Positions 12,256 to 24,084 of a DNA stretch of 64,000 nucleotides are shown here, piece after piece (within the stretch, counting starts at the first letter, position 1; every line of letters starts with the position of its first letter). Both the position numbers and the translations under genes were made by a program. Under the pieces are notes generated by a model. The model saw only the letters and a program-made list of their open reading frames with translations. It ran no database searches and was not told the origin of the DNA. This DNA is from Atrina japonica (lineage: Eukaryota > Mollusca > Bivalvia > Pterioida > Pinnidae): contig BROG01000256.1 in assembly GCA_030159075.1 (NCBI GenBank), positions 62,001 to 126,000 on the forward strand, given 5' to 3'.

Positions 12256-13734
12256 CTTTCCGTCTCCCTTCAAATGAAGTTGCAATACCTAGATAAATTG
12301 ATAAAATATAAACTGATAAATCATTTGTGTATAATATATCTAAAATCCAGTCATACCTCGTTTGAAAAATTGAAATATTTCTAACCAAATATTTTTGTAA
12401 AGAGAAAACAATGTGACAAAACTTTACTGAGATTGTACTCCAAAGTGGCATTCAACATCATGTAGTGTATCGAACTTTTATTGTTCTTGTTTAGTATTGT
12501 TCCCAGTTGTACAATTATTCGGTAAAAGATTAACACTGAATAAAGTTTGACACTTCTGACGTTCGTCTAGGGTAAGAATGCAGTCATTTGATATAAAATA
12601 ACATTCGTTGGTACGTAATACAAAACAATAAAGATACAATCGCATATACTTATGATGTATAAAGCTACCCTAATTATACCAAAGACTTGATGTCAAAAGC
12701 GATATATAAAGTATTTTTGCTGATTTTGTTTATAGCATTTTACATAATATTCAGTCGATTTTGATGGAGGCGATAAAAGAAGTTTCGTTACATCTGAAAG
12801 GGATAATACTAATGGGCTGTCAGCATGTTAAACCGGAAACATTTTGTGGAAATATACGTTGAAAAACAAAATCGTTTGCAGTCTCTTAAATGGCATAATA
12901 AATTTTTTATTGGTAAAAAAATTAAAATTAAAATTAAAAAAAACGTTCCTGACATGTAGAAATATACAAGGTAATGTAGAAATATGATTGAAGTACACCG
13001 TTATAAATCACAGCATATTGAGAATTTTGCAGTTTTACCATTGTCGGATTTTGCTAACAGGGGATGCCGACTCCTTCGGGACACCTGGGCCCATCTCGTT
13101 TTTTATTCAGAATTGTTCTTCGTGTTGAGACCATTTCAATATCTAATTTGTGCATTCAAATGGACTTCGAGTTTTGAATATTTCATTGTTACTTCTTTAT
13201 ACTTTGACAGTACATGACTCATATAGTTAATGGAATTTTGATATACAGACTGCTTGTAAAGTTACCCGGATCTTTCAGTGCCGATCTCGTTGATTTTACT
13301 CTCCTCTCTTTGCGTCGTTGTCTAGTGGTACATATATATGTACTCTACATATAAAACAAAACCAATAAACCATACTGCCTAGGCTCCGCTAAGGTAAATT
13401 GCCTGTGATTGTGTGTATTTATATGCATAATACATGTGTATAGTGTCATATGTAATGAACAAAAGAGGTCATCCACGATTTTGAGATGACTTTGACTGTA
13501 GCCAAACGTCATTAAACAACAGGCACGTATTTACCACGGGCTGCGCGAATAGTTCTGTTTGGGCGTCAATGCCGCCTATATTCTGGTTACCAATTGAATA
13601 AGTAAGCCAATCGTTTAATATTTTACTTTATTTTGTTTTTGTATTTTATTTTCACAGGTGTTTTTACATTACAATAGTTTGTTACGGTTATCAGTAGTAT
13701 AGTTTTAAAAGTAAGTAAGAAAAGACCAGCCGCC
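12256..13734. other. AT-rich DNA, nothing recognised
   Basis: No supported gene. The minus-strand 120-codon frame at 12089-12451 lies half inside SINE S2 and is a shadow. Confidence 0.45.
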
Positions 13735-13865
13735 ATCCGCACGTGCAATGGCAATAATCATAATCAGTTTCGGTTTCACCAGAATTCGAACCTGCGCTGA
13801 CAAGAGATGAGAGACTACGAACTATAAAACGATATGTCCTAACCACTCAGCTACGGCGGCCCTCT
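13735..13865 (-). mobile_element. SINE S1 head fragment
   Basis: The right half, on the minus strand, reads GAGGGCCGCCGTAGCTGAGT, then GGTTAGGACATATCG and box-B-like GGTTCGAATTCTGG. That is a tRNA-like head with A and B boxes. Little of the 3' body is preserved. Confidence 0.65.
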
Positions 13866-16527
13866 CGTGCTTTGGTAAAACCAGTATTTTGATTTACACT
13901 TTCTAATATCGTGAAGTTATTATGTGATCCGAATTATTGCTGTCAGTTTTACATTATCATTCCAGTATCTTACTTCTTCACACACATTGGTATTCAAAAT
14001 TGCAGTGACCCCATTTTCAGTAAAAAATAATATTTAGATATTTCAAAAGTCATTATTTTATAGCACGAACAATATTTGTTGTCATATTTTACGAGTAAAA
14101 GTTTTCACGTTTTTGCGATCTGGGGGTCAAATTATCAATGCATACACTATAACGACATTCAAATGTAATATTTCTTTTACCACCAATGCCTCTAATAATT
14201 CCTGTGTGCTCGTAATTCTTGTGTGTACACTCGGTGGTAATCTTCATTTGCACTAACTGACCTCTGCCTGTTATTTGTTTCCATCATTATCAAAACCAAA
14301 TTGACCAATAAATTTCGCACTAACTTTAATTTAGTGACACTATTGAGTTAGATTCTGGTTGAAATCCTTTAATATAATGATAATCCTATTAGGAATTCAT
14401 ATAAGAGTTAATCTATCAAATATCTTCACAATCGACCACCGAAGAACACACAGTCATTGTTCTTTGTGTTATTTTAGGAAGTGAAATCATTTATCTAACT
14501 GTTATTTTGTATTTTCTTTCCTCATGTAGATCTTAATATAAATAACATCCATGTGGACTGAAAAAACAAAAACAAAGTGTCAAGAACAAGACTTGTAATT
14601 CTTTTGTATAAGCTACTTGCTGAGAGTTGCTCAAGTCTACCAGTGTTTACAAGAACTAGCTGTGATAGTTTAACGGTTTTGATAAACATATATCTAAATG
14701 TATGTTATGTCTAGAAGAAAATGTATGTATCACATCAATGTTGCACTATAATACAAACATACTATCACAATAAGCGCCTGCATAATTATTTAGGACACTA
14801 CACTCAAATTTAGGATAGTGTTTAATCTACAAAAAATACTGCAAAATGATTGGATAATAAGTCAAGTTTAACAACCTTGTTTTATTTAGCACTGAACCCG
14901 ATGTACTATCAATTTGCCTATCGTTGCCTCGAGTGAAATATTGCTTAGGAATATTGCATGGGGAGTTCTGACGGTTACCCGAACGGACATATAGTTAAAG
15001 ACACACCTGTTATAATAATCAATGTAGAGCCCCGATGACCGAATGGATATGGATATATAGGTTAGCCTGGTACCCGAGGCTAATATACAGGTGTTATAGG
15101 TACACCTGTAATAATAATTGATATAAAAATTATTTCAATATTTGAGAATTGTACACGCCATATAGAACTTTGTTTTATGGTAACGTTCAATAATTACATG
15201 AAACTATACACCACAGATACTTTAAAGTAGAAATCCGTAAAATTGAGAAACTGAAAGTACGCGCACATGTCCCTAGACAATACAATAAGTAGAATAAGTT
15301 TCGAGGAAGAAACGGTGTCTTGTTTACGTATGGAAATGACATGGACAAGATTCGCCCAAAAGGCTTTGTTGACAAAAGATTATAGTAAAAATATTGGCTG
15401 AAATTTTATTATGATATAAAAACTTACTGGCCATTGACTGTTGTACTGTTGTAGCCAAATACGAAAGTATAGCATTTGTACCGGCGGTAAATATATAAAT
15501 AATATGTTTCTCCTACTTGCATTTTCCATTTACTTAACATTGGATGAAAAGGTGCATTGTCCTTCTATATACGCCCGGATCAGTTATGAGGTTACGGGAC
15601 TTCTTTTGTGTATTCACTTCGCAATGTTTATACGCGCTATAAACATGACACGATCAATCTTTTAAAAAATAATTCACAAGCAATCTATATACATAATCAA
15701 TGAAGTATATCGCTACAATTCCACTTTGTTTTTCGAAGAAAATGTTTCATGCTTTCAAATTTTTTACTTTTTTCATTTTCAGGGGGGAAAATCTTAATAT
15801 AATAAGTATAATGAATAATAAATGAAATTTAATCATTGCTTTATTCCAGTATTTTTTTTTTCGAGATTCACAAAATTTGACCATATTGTAGATAATTTCT
15901 AGTGAATTCTGAAAATATAGCAGTTCATTTAGCTTAAGCTAGAACTGTTCATTCCTACGAATCCTGCTACACTTCTACCCTTTACTTATATCTATCGACA
16001 GCCGTATACGAGTATCACGATGCAGTTTCCTACCTGTGTATCCTACATCCATTGTTACCTAGTTTGTTAAACGTCGTTATTTGACAAATAGAAAGGAAAC
16101 AAACGGTTGGATATTCAGTGAGACAATTGTTGATAGAAATACTCTCCCCCGTAGAGAAAATAACAAGTTTGTAAAATGGAGATCTCCAAGTCATTGACAG
16201 GTGGTGGATATACGGGGCATTGGGGTAGATTTCAGACGCCATACAAATGGACGTGAATTTTTACGGCGGAATTCGCAAATACTTGACGAGGTGTTTAACA
16301 GCGTATAATTGTCGATAATGAAAAATAAAGACAATGAAAATCTTAAATTCATTGTACTAAAGTTGCCAGGGTCAACTGCAAAGATATATGTTATGCTTAG
16401 ACATATGTTAGAGCTCGACAGAATTTTACCGGTACATGCGCATAAAACCTATATACAATCTGATAACAGTCCAGTATTTTTAACAGGAAAAATGTCTTTT
16501 ACAGAGTTGAAATATCGAGGTTTGTGG

Positions 16528-16534
<7 letters not shown>
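13866..16534. other. AT-rich DNA, one short duplicated segment
   Basis: No gene recognised. Around 15003 and 15102 an approximately 99-bp spaced duplication shares ACACCTGTTATAATAATC-type sequence, and both copies are preceded by a CCCGA-containing stretch. This may be a remnant of a local tandem duplication. Confidence 0.4.

Positions 16535-16594
<60 letters not shown>
16535..16594. repeat. (GA)n microsatellite
   Basis: About 60 bases of perfect GA. Confidence 0.97.
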
Positions 16595-16597
<3 letters not shown>

Positions 16598-16954
16598 ATG
16601 GTTAACTGACTTGTTGATAGTAAAAGTTAATTCAGAACTTAAATCTATATATCAATTGAATCGCATGATATATGTACAGGTATTATGTTTAAAGTCCTAG
16701 GATTAACATGCTGCATTTTCAAATCATGTACATCGTTTTGATAAAAAGGATTTGGAAATAAAATTACTTAGTACGAACAATTCCGATGATGCATTTTCAT
16801 ACAGGGACATTCAAATTTGTATGAGAAACAAAAACCTCAGGCTAATGTTAGCCATTGCTACATCTAAAATAAAACATTTTTGTACTATTTTCCCTTAAGA
16901 TAACATTTCGTTGATCAGACAAGTTATGTAGATTGTCTTTTATTTTATTTTTAA

Positions 16955-17085
16955 TAGTGTTTTACGCAACACTTAACACTTAACAATTATTCAGTAATGT
17001 GGTGCCGACCTAGTTAATGGTGGAGGAGAGAACCCGTTTACAATGTACCCTGGAAGAGACCACCGACCTTCTGCAAGTAAGTATA
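16955..17085 (-). mobile_element. SINE S1 3' part
   Basis: Tail and body only: GTTTTACGCAACACTTAACA, TTCAGTAATGTGGTGCCGAC, then CCTGGAAGAGACCACCGACC and TTCTGCAAG. The tRNA head is missing on the right. Confidence 0.7.
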
Positions 17086-18389
17086 TATATAAAGTATGTC
17101 ACTAAAGTCACTTTTAAAGGTTACAATCAAAACTTAAAAGGGAACAGGTAAATTTGCATTGTCATGCTTTGAGCTGCCATCAAATAGACGATTGGCAATT
17201 ATATAACAGATGCTTCTTCTTGAATGAAAATTAAAGCAATTAACTGGAGATGATTTTTGTGTCTGGGACGAAGATACAATTGCGTGTAATTTGTGTGTAT
17301 CGGAACCTATCCTTCTTTGTTACCCATATGTCGATTACGTTTGCCAGGTCGTGTGGCTATTTAACTTAAAGTGTCAAGACCTTTTGTCGCGATCTTTAAT
17401 TCTATGCCCATCGCTTAGGAAATAATTAGTCGTCATGACATTATTTTATCTACCTGTGTCTGAAATACCGTATCATTGGAGACATAACATACAATGGATT
17501 TCTTTGTCGCCTAAAAAGCATATGGAAATAGATCGAAAGTGGGTGTTTTACACCAATCAAAATACCCTAATAAAACTGGCTCGGTATTTGAAAGCGCTAA
17601 TTAACAAAACAAGACCCCATGCCTGTTGTGAAAACTGGGAGTTACGTAGGGTAATTCTTATTCATTGTCTGGTTACAAGTAGAATGATTGGTAACTGTAA
17701 AAGTCAGTCGGGGTAACAGTTTTGGTGTTATCCGACGAGGACAGACAGACGGATAGATACATTATTCAAATTGTAAAAGCCTAATAAAAGATACATAAAG
17801 TTAAACATATAATTATAATCCATTTGCCTGAGGAAACGACACGACTGAAAGACACGTGGATACACGGTGTGAAACGCATCAGTATATGTTTACACTGAAG
17901 AATTCGACGCCTATGTTGTTCGCTTCTTGTTCACAGATTTAGAAAGGGTTTTTGTTCGGTGCTCATGTATTTAGCTCATGGGTTTTATTAGTACTGTGCA
18001 GTATTTTATTAATGCCTCGGAAATTAAGTGTTAGAAATTAATCTGTGATGCAGAGATAAATGAATGATTCGGTTTGACTATAATAATATATAATTATATA
18101 TAGATATTCAGTTAGATCTTCCATCAGAACCAGAGCTATTTCATCATGACACGTTCTTAATTATTTCTTGATTTATCTATTTTATTATAAATATATGAAT
18201 AATATATAGGTCGTCTCAAATTTACACAGACTCTAATTTAACTGCAAAAGAATCACCCCATCGGCATCATCAGTCACAAGACAACGGGTTTGACTCTTGG
18301 TCGTATTTTATTTTAGACTTCTTTTCAACATATGCTAAATATAATTAACAATACCAAAGTTAGAGTTTTACAATACAGACTAAAACAAA
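17086..18389. other. AT-rich DNA, nothing recognised
   Basis: A 93-codon plus-strand frame at 17435-17716 has no recognised family. A short GACAGACAGACGG run sits at 17740. Confidence 0.4.
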
Positions 18390-18434
18390 TGCTCAAGACG
18401 ATGGTTTTTGCCAACAAGACTTCATCAGCTCGAA
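18390..18434 (-). ncRNA. Hammerhead-like ribozyme motif, copy 2
   Basis: On the minus strand: CTGATGA, 13 nt (AGTCTTGTTGGCA), then AAAAC (box GAAAC with G to A), CATC, GTC and TTGAGC. The cleavage-type triplet GTC is kept. The stem I 5' arm has lost about five bases, so stem I cannot form fully. Confidence 0.45.
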
Positions 18435-18514
18435 TTTAATATTTAGTGTTTATTTCCGAAAGAAGAAAAATGACTGTTCCTTTTAATGCTTTCATTGGCA
18501 CTTACATATGAAAA

Positions 18515-18565
18515 AAATTCAGATACTAAAGTATAAATCAATAGAATGTCCAGGACATAGGAGTA
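18515..18565 (-). mobile_element. PLE-B extreme 3' end fragment
   Basis: Carries TTCAGATACTAAAGTATAAA and AATGTCCAGGACATAGG, the last 50 bp of the PLE-B tail on the minus strand. It lies about 85 bp from hammerhead-like copy 2, the same spacing and order as at 19550-19700. Confidence 0.65.
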
Positions 18566-18849
18566 ACCGATCTATCTAGCCTTCTCAGCAGGTTAAGTTA
18601 AAAATACATTGGGGAACAAGTCCATACTTAATACAGGTCAACATTAAAATGTTTTTTTTTCAATTGCTGATAATGACTCTATATCGGTAAACAATACTCC
18701 AAAAGACACAAAATAACATTTCTGCCATCGCCATCAAACTAAAGCAATTATATGTAGGTAATTTGACTTGGTTTGAAGCACGTACCTTGGACAATATCGT
18801 CAATCTTGATAATTAAGTAAAACATTTAAGACGTTTTCTATATTTTGAA

Positions 18850-18965
18850 TAATGTTTTACGCGACAGTTTCAGTTACATGGTGGCGGCTAGTTTTTAAGG
18901 TTGAGGACGAAACCCGATTGCAATGTATTGAGAAAGAGACCACCTGCCTTCCGCAAGTACACCAG
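18850..18965 (-). mobile_element. SINE S1 3' part
   Basis: GTTTTACGCGACAGTTTCAG, TACATGGTGGCGGCTAG and AGACCACCTGCCTTCCGCAA match the S1 tail and body. The head is missing. Confidence 0.7.
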
Positions 18966-19391
18966 CATATTTTTTCAAAAATATAATAAAAACTAATATT
19001 CATCATATCGGCAGTGTGTCTTTCAGCTTTCGATGTCTGTACTTTGTGATCACTTCACACATCTGTTCGTATATATAATGTTATTATAATTATACCTCGT
19101 AACGCTTTATATGTTCAAACGAATGAATGAACGATATGAGTGTCTGGAAATCAAGAAGTGAGATCAGGTGACATGAAGGAGTGAGTATTATATATAGATA
19201 TAGATTATCACCACCGCCATGAGTCCCTCGACAAATTCAGATCAAAACGTTGGTTTCCTGTCGCGCCATTAGTGCAAGTTGAAAACTAGCACGAAACAAG
19301 ATATTTTATATTCTTAGACGGATTTTGATTTTAGATTTATTATTTGGCCTTGTCTGATACCACTTTCACTTTAGAAAATCTATTTAAAATT

Positions 19392-19440
19392 GGAGCCCAA
19401 CTGATGAAGTCTATCTGACAGAAACGATCGTTTTGAGCAT
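19392..19440 (+). ncRNA. Hammerhead-like ribozyme motif, copy 3 (best core)
   Basis: On the plus strand: GCCCAA, core box CTGATGA, 13-nt segment AGTCTATCTGACA, core box GAAAC, loop GATC, GTT, then TTGAGC. Stem I would be GCCCAA with TTGAGC (5 of 6 pairs; the family consensus arm GCTCAA would give 6 of 6). Stem III would be AC with GT closed by GATC, the minimal stem III typical of hammerheads in Penelope-like elements. Stem II is GTC with GAC, but the pair next to the core would be A-A instead of the usual G-C. That is the main reason to doubt activity. Confidence 0.5.
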
Positions 19441-19549
19441 TAGAATTTTCGTATTATGTTTACAATATTTAGATATATATGAATATTCAAAATATCTAGT
19501 TTCGTACTAGCATTTGTTTTGGCCTTTTAGTTTGCAAAAACATGACAAA

Positions 19550-19597
19550 TGCTCGAAACGATAGTTTTCATCTATAAAACTTCATCAGCTGAGTTCA
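19550..19597 (-). ncRNA. Hammerhead-like ribozyme motif, copy 4
   Basis: On the minus strand: AACTCAG, CTGATGA, 13 nt, AAAAC, TATC, GTT and TCGAGC. It lies about 100 bp downstream of the 3' end of PLE-B copy 1 and on the same strand, so it may belong to that element's terminal region. Confidence 0.45.
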
Positions 19598-19689
19598 AAA
19601 AATTGATTTACAGTTCCGAAACAGAGAGTTGTATCATACAAGGCCAAACAATAACCTAAATGTATTCCGAAAACTAAAAGTAACGACTT

Positions 19690-20885
19690 AATATAAAAAC
19701 CTCAGATACCAAAGTGTAAATCAATAGAATGTCCAGGACATAGATACAAATCCGATAAAAAATGGACAAACACGGACCTCTGGAAACCAAGAGGTGGGAT
19801 CAGGTGCCATGGAGGAGTAAGCATCCCCTGTCGACCGGTCACACCCGCCGTGAGTCCACAGTCAAGTCCAGTGAAACACGTGAGGAGTGTATCCTCGTCA
19901 CAATTGGTACAGACGTCTCAACAACCGCCAACGAAAAGGCAACTCAACATTTCACTTAGTGAAACAGAGTAGTCGCAAACAAGACTATTATACCGACCGT
20001 AAAACTTGCGGAACGTTGGCATTAAACGCGGTTTTCGATATCCCTGTGTCAATAATTTGTCAGTGAGTAGTTTACCTCTGTATATGAAATGTTCATATGT
20101 TGTGCACGCTCTGGCATATCGGATCATTTGTGAAATATAAACTCCATATGCAGGTGACTGAGGTATATTACTACTTAAATGTGGAAAATTTAAAATGGGA
20201 AAGCCGAAATCGTCGCGTTTATCGTATAGCTTCGTTGCTAATTTCCCGTCTGTGTTTATATTAAGTAAAATGTCTAAGTATGAAGCGTGTGTGCTTGATT
20301 CTGTTGTATCTTTAATTTCTAGTTCGCTGGGATATATCGCATTGACATATGTATGAAAATTGTCATTATTAATTGACAAAACGTCGTCGATATATCTAAA
20401 TGTCAAATTAAAAGACACCGCTAGCTTTTTCTTCTTTTGATTCAGCAGTTTCTAAATGAAGTCTGCTTCGTATGAATAAAGGAACAGGTCGGCCAATAAA
20501 GGAGCACAATTGGTTCCCATGGGAATGCCGACAGTTTGTTGAAAGACCACGTCTCCGAACATTACAAATATATTGTCTATTAGAAATTCCAGCATGTTTT
20601 TTATATCAACTTCAGTATATTTATGTGTAGAATCAGAGTGGTGTTTGACAAAATAAGTATCCTGATAGCCAATCACTAGATATTTAAATTTTCGGGTACC
20701 ACCTTTAGTGAAAAAGCAGTTGTCTATGATGCTGAAAAGTCTTTCTTTTAATTTTTCATGTGGAATAGTAGTGTAAAGAGTAGAGAAGTCATAAGTTTTG
20801 ATGCTGTGAATTCGAGAAAAATTGTGTGCCTTCAAATTTTCTAAAAGCTGTTTAGAATTTTTTAATATGACTTTCGATTGCAGTA
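19690..20885 (-). mobile_element. PLE-B copy 1 (5'-truncated Penelope-like retroelement)
   Basis: The 3' tail (19690-19917) is followed, reading leftward to rightward on the minus strand, by a nearly open RT frame. The 5' boundary is near 20885: upstream sequence no longer resembles the element, and the frame becomes unrelated just before ILKNSKQLL. The copy is about 96% identical by eye to copy 2 at 24085-24995 over roughly 900 bp, so both are recent. The tail contains the CCGGTCGACAGGGGATG and GGTGCCATGG-type words seen in all solo tails of this window. Confidence 0.85.
19918..20880 (-). pseudogene. PLE-B reverse transcriptase, 3' two-thirds, one nonsense codon
   Basis: RT that would copy element RNA into DNA at a nicked target. 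Visible motifs: motif A as KTYDFSTLYTTIPH, with the Asp codon at about 20788-20790; motif B as GIPMGTNCAPLLAD, about 20490-20530; catalytic motif C as RYIDDV, about 20380-20397; then a C-terminal segment with FRKFYGRYN near the end. One in-frame TAG (20452-20454) replaces a Gln codon that is CAG in copy 2, and the frame is otherwise open to the natural stop at 19918. There is no C-terminal GIY-YIG endonuclease after the RT, unlike PLE-A. The N-terminal third is missing. Confidence 0.85.
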
Positions 20886-20889
20886 CTTT

Positions 20890-21479
20890 GCACTTAAGGG
20901 ATTCAGTACTAATAACAAACTTTAACAAACTTCAAAGACCACAGATAAAATCCTGTTTTGGTTTCTCTATGGTAATTTTGTTACATGGTATCTCAATATT
21001 GTAAATGTCCCTGTACTTTAGCCGGTCTTTTTAAAATCGAAGATTACGTCATCAAGAAAATTAATAAGATAACAACATTTCAATATTTACAGATAATTGT
21101 TTATGATTAATTCGACTTAAAAGCAAATTTACCATTGAATTAGTTGCACTATGATATGTTTGTACCCGAAAAGTTCTCATGTACTTTAAACAAAAAACGA
21201 AAAAGTTTCTCAGAATGCAATGATTCATTTTGTATATATACCCTTTGGCTTAATTTCTGTACAATCGAGATATTTAACATTTTAAATTCCACTACAAAGA
21301 ATTGTGATATTTTGTTGAATCTTTAACATACCCAAACCTGGAATTTACTTGATCCTGGTCCGTCCGGATTGAGGTAGGACACGAGCTATCTGCTTGACCA
21401 GTTACAGCATCGGTGGAACAAAATAGCTTTTGTTAGGTATCGCCTTCCAAATGACCGAGCCAGTCGCTGTTTGTTTGTT
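20890..21479. other. AT-rich DNA, nothing recognised
   Basis: Short stop-rich stretch between PLE-B copy 1 and a SINE. Confidence 0.45.
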
Positions 21480-21760
21480 TATTTCTTGTTGTTTAACATC
21501 CCACCCAAGAATCTGTCACTCATATGAAGACGGCACCAAATGCCGGTGAATGACTTCAAATCGTGGCCTATGCTAGGCACTTACGGCCATTTAGCACTGA
21601 AGGTTCTTTCACATGCCGACACCTACTGTGACACGGGACCTCGGTTTTTACTGTCTCAGTCCGAAGGATAGGAAACCAATCTGCTCCCGGCTAGACTCGA
21701 ACTCACGACCTCACGATCCAGAGTCGAGTGCGCTACCGACTGAGCCAGGCCTGCTCTCGA
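21480..21760 (-). mobile_element. SINE S2 body with a different tRNA head
   Basis: On the minus strand the head reads GGCCTGGCTCAGTCGGTAGC, then GTGCGCTAC-complementary box A and box B GAGTTCGAGTC. The body (TCCTTCGGACTGAGACAGTA, CCGAGGTCCCGTGTCACAGT) and tail (GATGTTAAACAACAAG) match the S2 copy at 11937. The body is shared while the head differs in sequence, which points to a head exchange or subfamily split. Confidence 0.8.
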
Positions 21761-21889
21761 ACCAGTCGCTTCTTCTATCAATCTATTCGATATAAGCTTG
21801 TTTTTTACATTAATATTATTATATGCATAATCATTTATATCAAAGTTATAACTTTAAAACAAAAAAATCCAAATCAAATTCTCCATATG

Positions 21890-21932
21890 GCAGTTTCTGT
21901 CAATAGAACTCCATCAGCTGAGCTCTATTCTA
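21890..21932 (-). ncRNA. Hammerhead-like ribozyme motif, copy 5 (partial)
   Basis: On the minus strand: GAGCTCAG, CTGATGG (last core A changed), 13 nt (AGTTCTATTGACA) and GAAAC intact. The distal stem I arm is lost. It is followed, about 100 bp upstream in minus orientation, by a PLE-B tail at 22010-22150. Confidence 0.4.
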
Positions 21933-22009
21933 AAACGATGCATAGCTTTGAAAGAGAAAGGGTATCATATCAAGACTAACACTTAAACTACAAACGTTTT
22001 GCGAAATAT

Positions 22010-22150
22010 AAAAAAAATTCAGATACCAAAGTATAAATCTTTAGGATTTCCAGAATAAAGATACAAAACTGGTAAACAATGGACATACACGGACCTCTGG
22101 AAATCAAAAGGTGGGATCAGGTGCCATGGAAGAGTAAGCCACAGTCCACA
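22010..22150 (-). mobile_element. PLE-B 3' end fragment
   Basis: TTCAGATACCAAAGTATAAA, then ACACGGACCTCTGGAAATCA and GGTGCCATGGAAGAGTAAGC. The tail only, minus strand. Confidence 0.75.
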
Positions 22151-22329
22151 GCCAACTGAAATATGTGACTGTTTAGAATTTAAACTACGGTGCTATCCAT
22201 ACAATTTTACAAATATATATTACATTAGTATAAGACTAGTATAAGATAAGGAATATCAGTGACTGAGATTATGTATACTCTCGGGTATTCAAACGGTCAA
22301 CAAGGAGTGACAGTGACTCAGTGCTTGTG

Positions 22330-22665
22330 AATATAAAAAATCTCAGATTCAGAGTATTAATCACTAGGATGTCCAGGATATTGACAAAAATCGGTAAAAA
22401 AAAAATGGGCAAACACGGACCTCTTGAAATCAAGAAGCGGGTTCAGGTGCAATGGAGGAGTAAGCATCCTCTGTCGACCGGTCACACCCGCCGTGAGTCC
22501 ACAGTTATATTAAAATGAAATACGCGAGAAACGAATCCTCGTCATGATTGGTACAGACGTCTCAACAACCGCCATCGAACATGTAACTCAACATTTCGCA
22601 ATCGCAAACAAAACAATTATACCGACCGTTAAATTCGTGGTGCGTTTACATCAAACGCGGTTTGA
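22330..22665 (-). mobile_element. PLE-B 3' end fragment, longer
   Basis: Covers the whole tail (GGTGCAATGGAGGAGTAAGC, GTCGACCGGTCACACCCGCC) and reaches back into the last coding codons (GACGTCTCAACAACCGCC, ACATTTCGCAATCGC, ACGCGGTTT). Truncated further 5'. Confidence 0.75.
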
Positions 22666-22711
22666 TATAAATATAACACCAAAGTTATAGTGTAAAAAAT
22701 CTAAACTAAAT

Positions 22712-22752
22712 GAGGATTGTTTTTGTCAATAAGACTTCATTAGTTAAGCTCG
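22712..22752 (-). ncRNA. Hammerhead-like ribozyme motif, copy 6 (decayed)
   Basis: On the minus strand: GAGCTTAA, CTAATGA (one core change), 13 nt (AGTCTTATTGACA), AAAAC. The distal part is lost. Confidence 0.3.
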
Positions 22753-22965
22753 AATGTAAAATATATGTAGAGTTCCGAAAGAGAAACGGCTAGCATAGAA
22801 AGTGATGCTTCCTGCAGATTGCACTATTGTTTAGTTTTATAAAGCTCAGAAGAATAAAGATGTCATATTTTTACAGTGATTACTCCTGGACGAAATTGAA
22901 AATACGTTGTAGGGGCCTTGTTTAATACCCCTTTCTTTTTCAGAAATATACATCGTTTTAGAATT

Positions 22966-23003
22966 TAGTTCAACTGATGAAGTCTTACTGACAAAAGGTT
23001 TCC
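22966..23003 (+). ncRNA. Hammerhead-like ribozyme motif, copy 7 (decayed)
   Basis: On the plus strand: AGTTCAA, CTGATGA, 13 nt (AGTCTTACTGACA), then AAAGG in place of GAAAC. It faces copy 6 in inverted orientation at about 250 bp. Confidence 0.3.
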
Positions 23004-23471
23004 TATATTCAAGTATACATCTTTTAAAAAAGACTTATGTTTTAGATATCTAAAATCATATTTTTGTAATTCATGATTCGTTGCTGTATGTCGCCTTCCA
23101 CATGTACGCTGTTTCTGGTCGTTTTTTCAACGTGGAATCTTCTGTAAAACAGGATTATATGACACGTGTAAAGGTTAAAAATGTAATCCCTATTTCTTAC
23201 CTAATTCTGTAGAACTTTAGGGAAATATTCTGTAGTTAGATTTATCTTTTTTAAAAGTACATTTCTAAATACACAGCAAAGCTCATTGTCAAGAAGTCAA
23301 CAGATATAGGTGATATCGTTAGTTTGACGTCATTTTAACACCCTTTTCAAACCTTAAACGAATGTCATAAATTATTTTTATTACTTGTATTATTTACATG
23401 TTAAAATATATAAAAGTTCATCACTTGTTTACTTTACGTGATGTATTTTGAAAAGACTAAACTAAACACAC

Positions 23472-23473
<2 letters not shown>
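23004..23473. other. AT-rich DNA, nothing recognised
   Basis: No coding or repeat signal beyond base composition. Confidence 0.45.

Positions 23474-23541
<68 letters not shown>
23474..23541. repeat. (AT)n microsatellite
   Basis: About 67 bases of TA directly left of a MITE. Confidence 0.97.
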
Positions 23542-23542
<1 letters not shown>

Positions 23543-23545
<3 letters not shown>

Positions 23546-23714
23546 TAAAACCTGTTATAGCGGCCACATCTAAATAAGGATTACCTGTTTATAAGGCCAG
23601 TTTTTTCAAGTCCCTTGACTACATGCTTCAACCAAATTGAGCCTGTGTATAAGGGTCACCTGCACATAAAGCTCAATATTTTCTGGTCCCTTTGGTGGCT
23701 CCTATATACAGGTT

Positions 23715-23720
<6 letters not shown>
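23543..23720. mobile_element. TA-flanked MITE, mariner-like ends
   Basis: Left end CAGTAAAACCTGTTATAGCG; right end on the other strand TAGTGAAACCTGTATATAGG. The 178-bp unit is flanked by TA on both sides, as Tc1/mariner-type elements are, and is embedded between two long AT microsatellites. It has no transposase. Confidence 0.65.

Positions 23721-23792
<72 letters not shown>
23721..23792. repeat. (AT)n microsatellite
   Basis: About 72 bases of TA directly right of the MITE. Confidence 0.97.
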
Positions 23793-23797
<5 letters not shown>

Positions 23798-23885
23798 CTT
23801 AAATGACACGGACAAAATGAAAGTCGGCAATATAAAATAACGATTAAAATAACATGAAAAAACGTATACATACACTGTGGCACGC

Positions 23886-23908
23886 AAACACACACTCACA
23901 CACACACA
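23886..23908. repeat. Short (CA)n tract
   Basis: CACACACTCACACACACACA. Confidence 0.9.
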
Positions 23909-24084
23909 ACCGAGAAATGCTACATGATACAAGTATGATCAAGTTACAAAATAATTAAAAATTGAAATCAAACAAATGGATAACTAAACAAGAGATCGCA
24001 GAGAGATCTTGGCGTCCACCATGGAATGTTCTATATCCGATCTATGACTGACTGTTCTTTTCTCTTATTTTGTGTCTCAACGTT

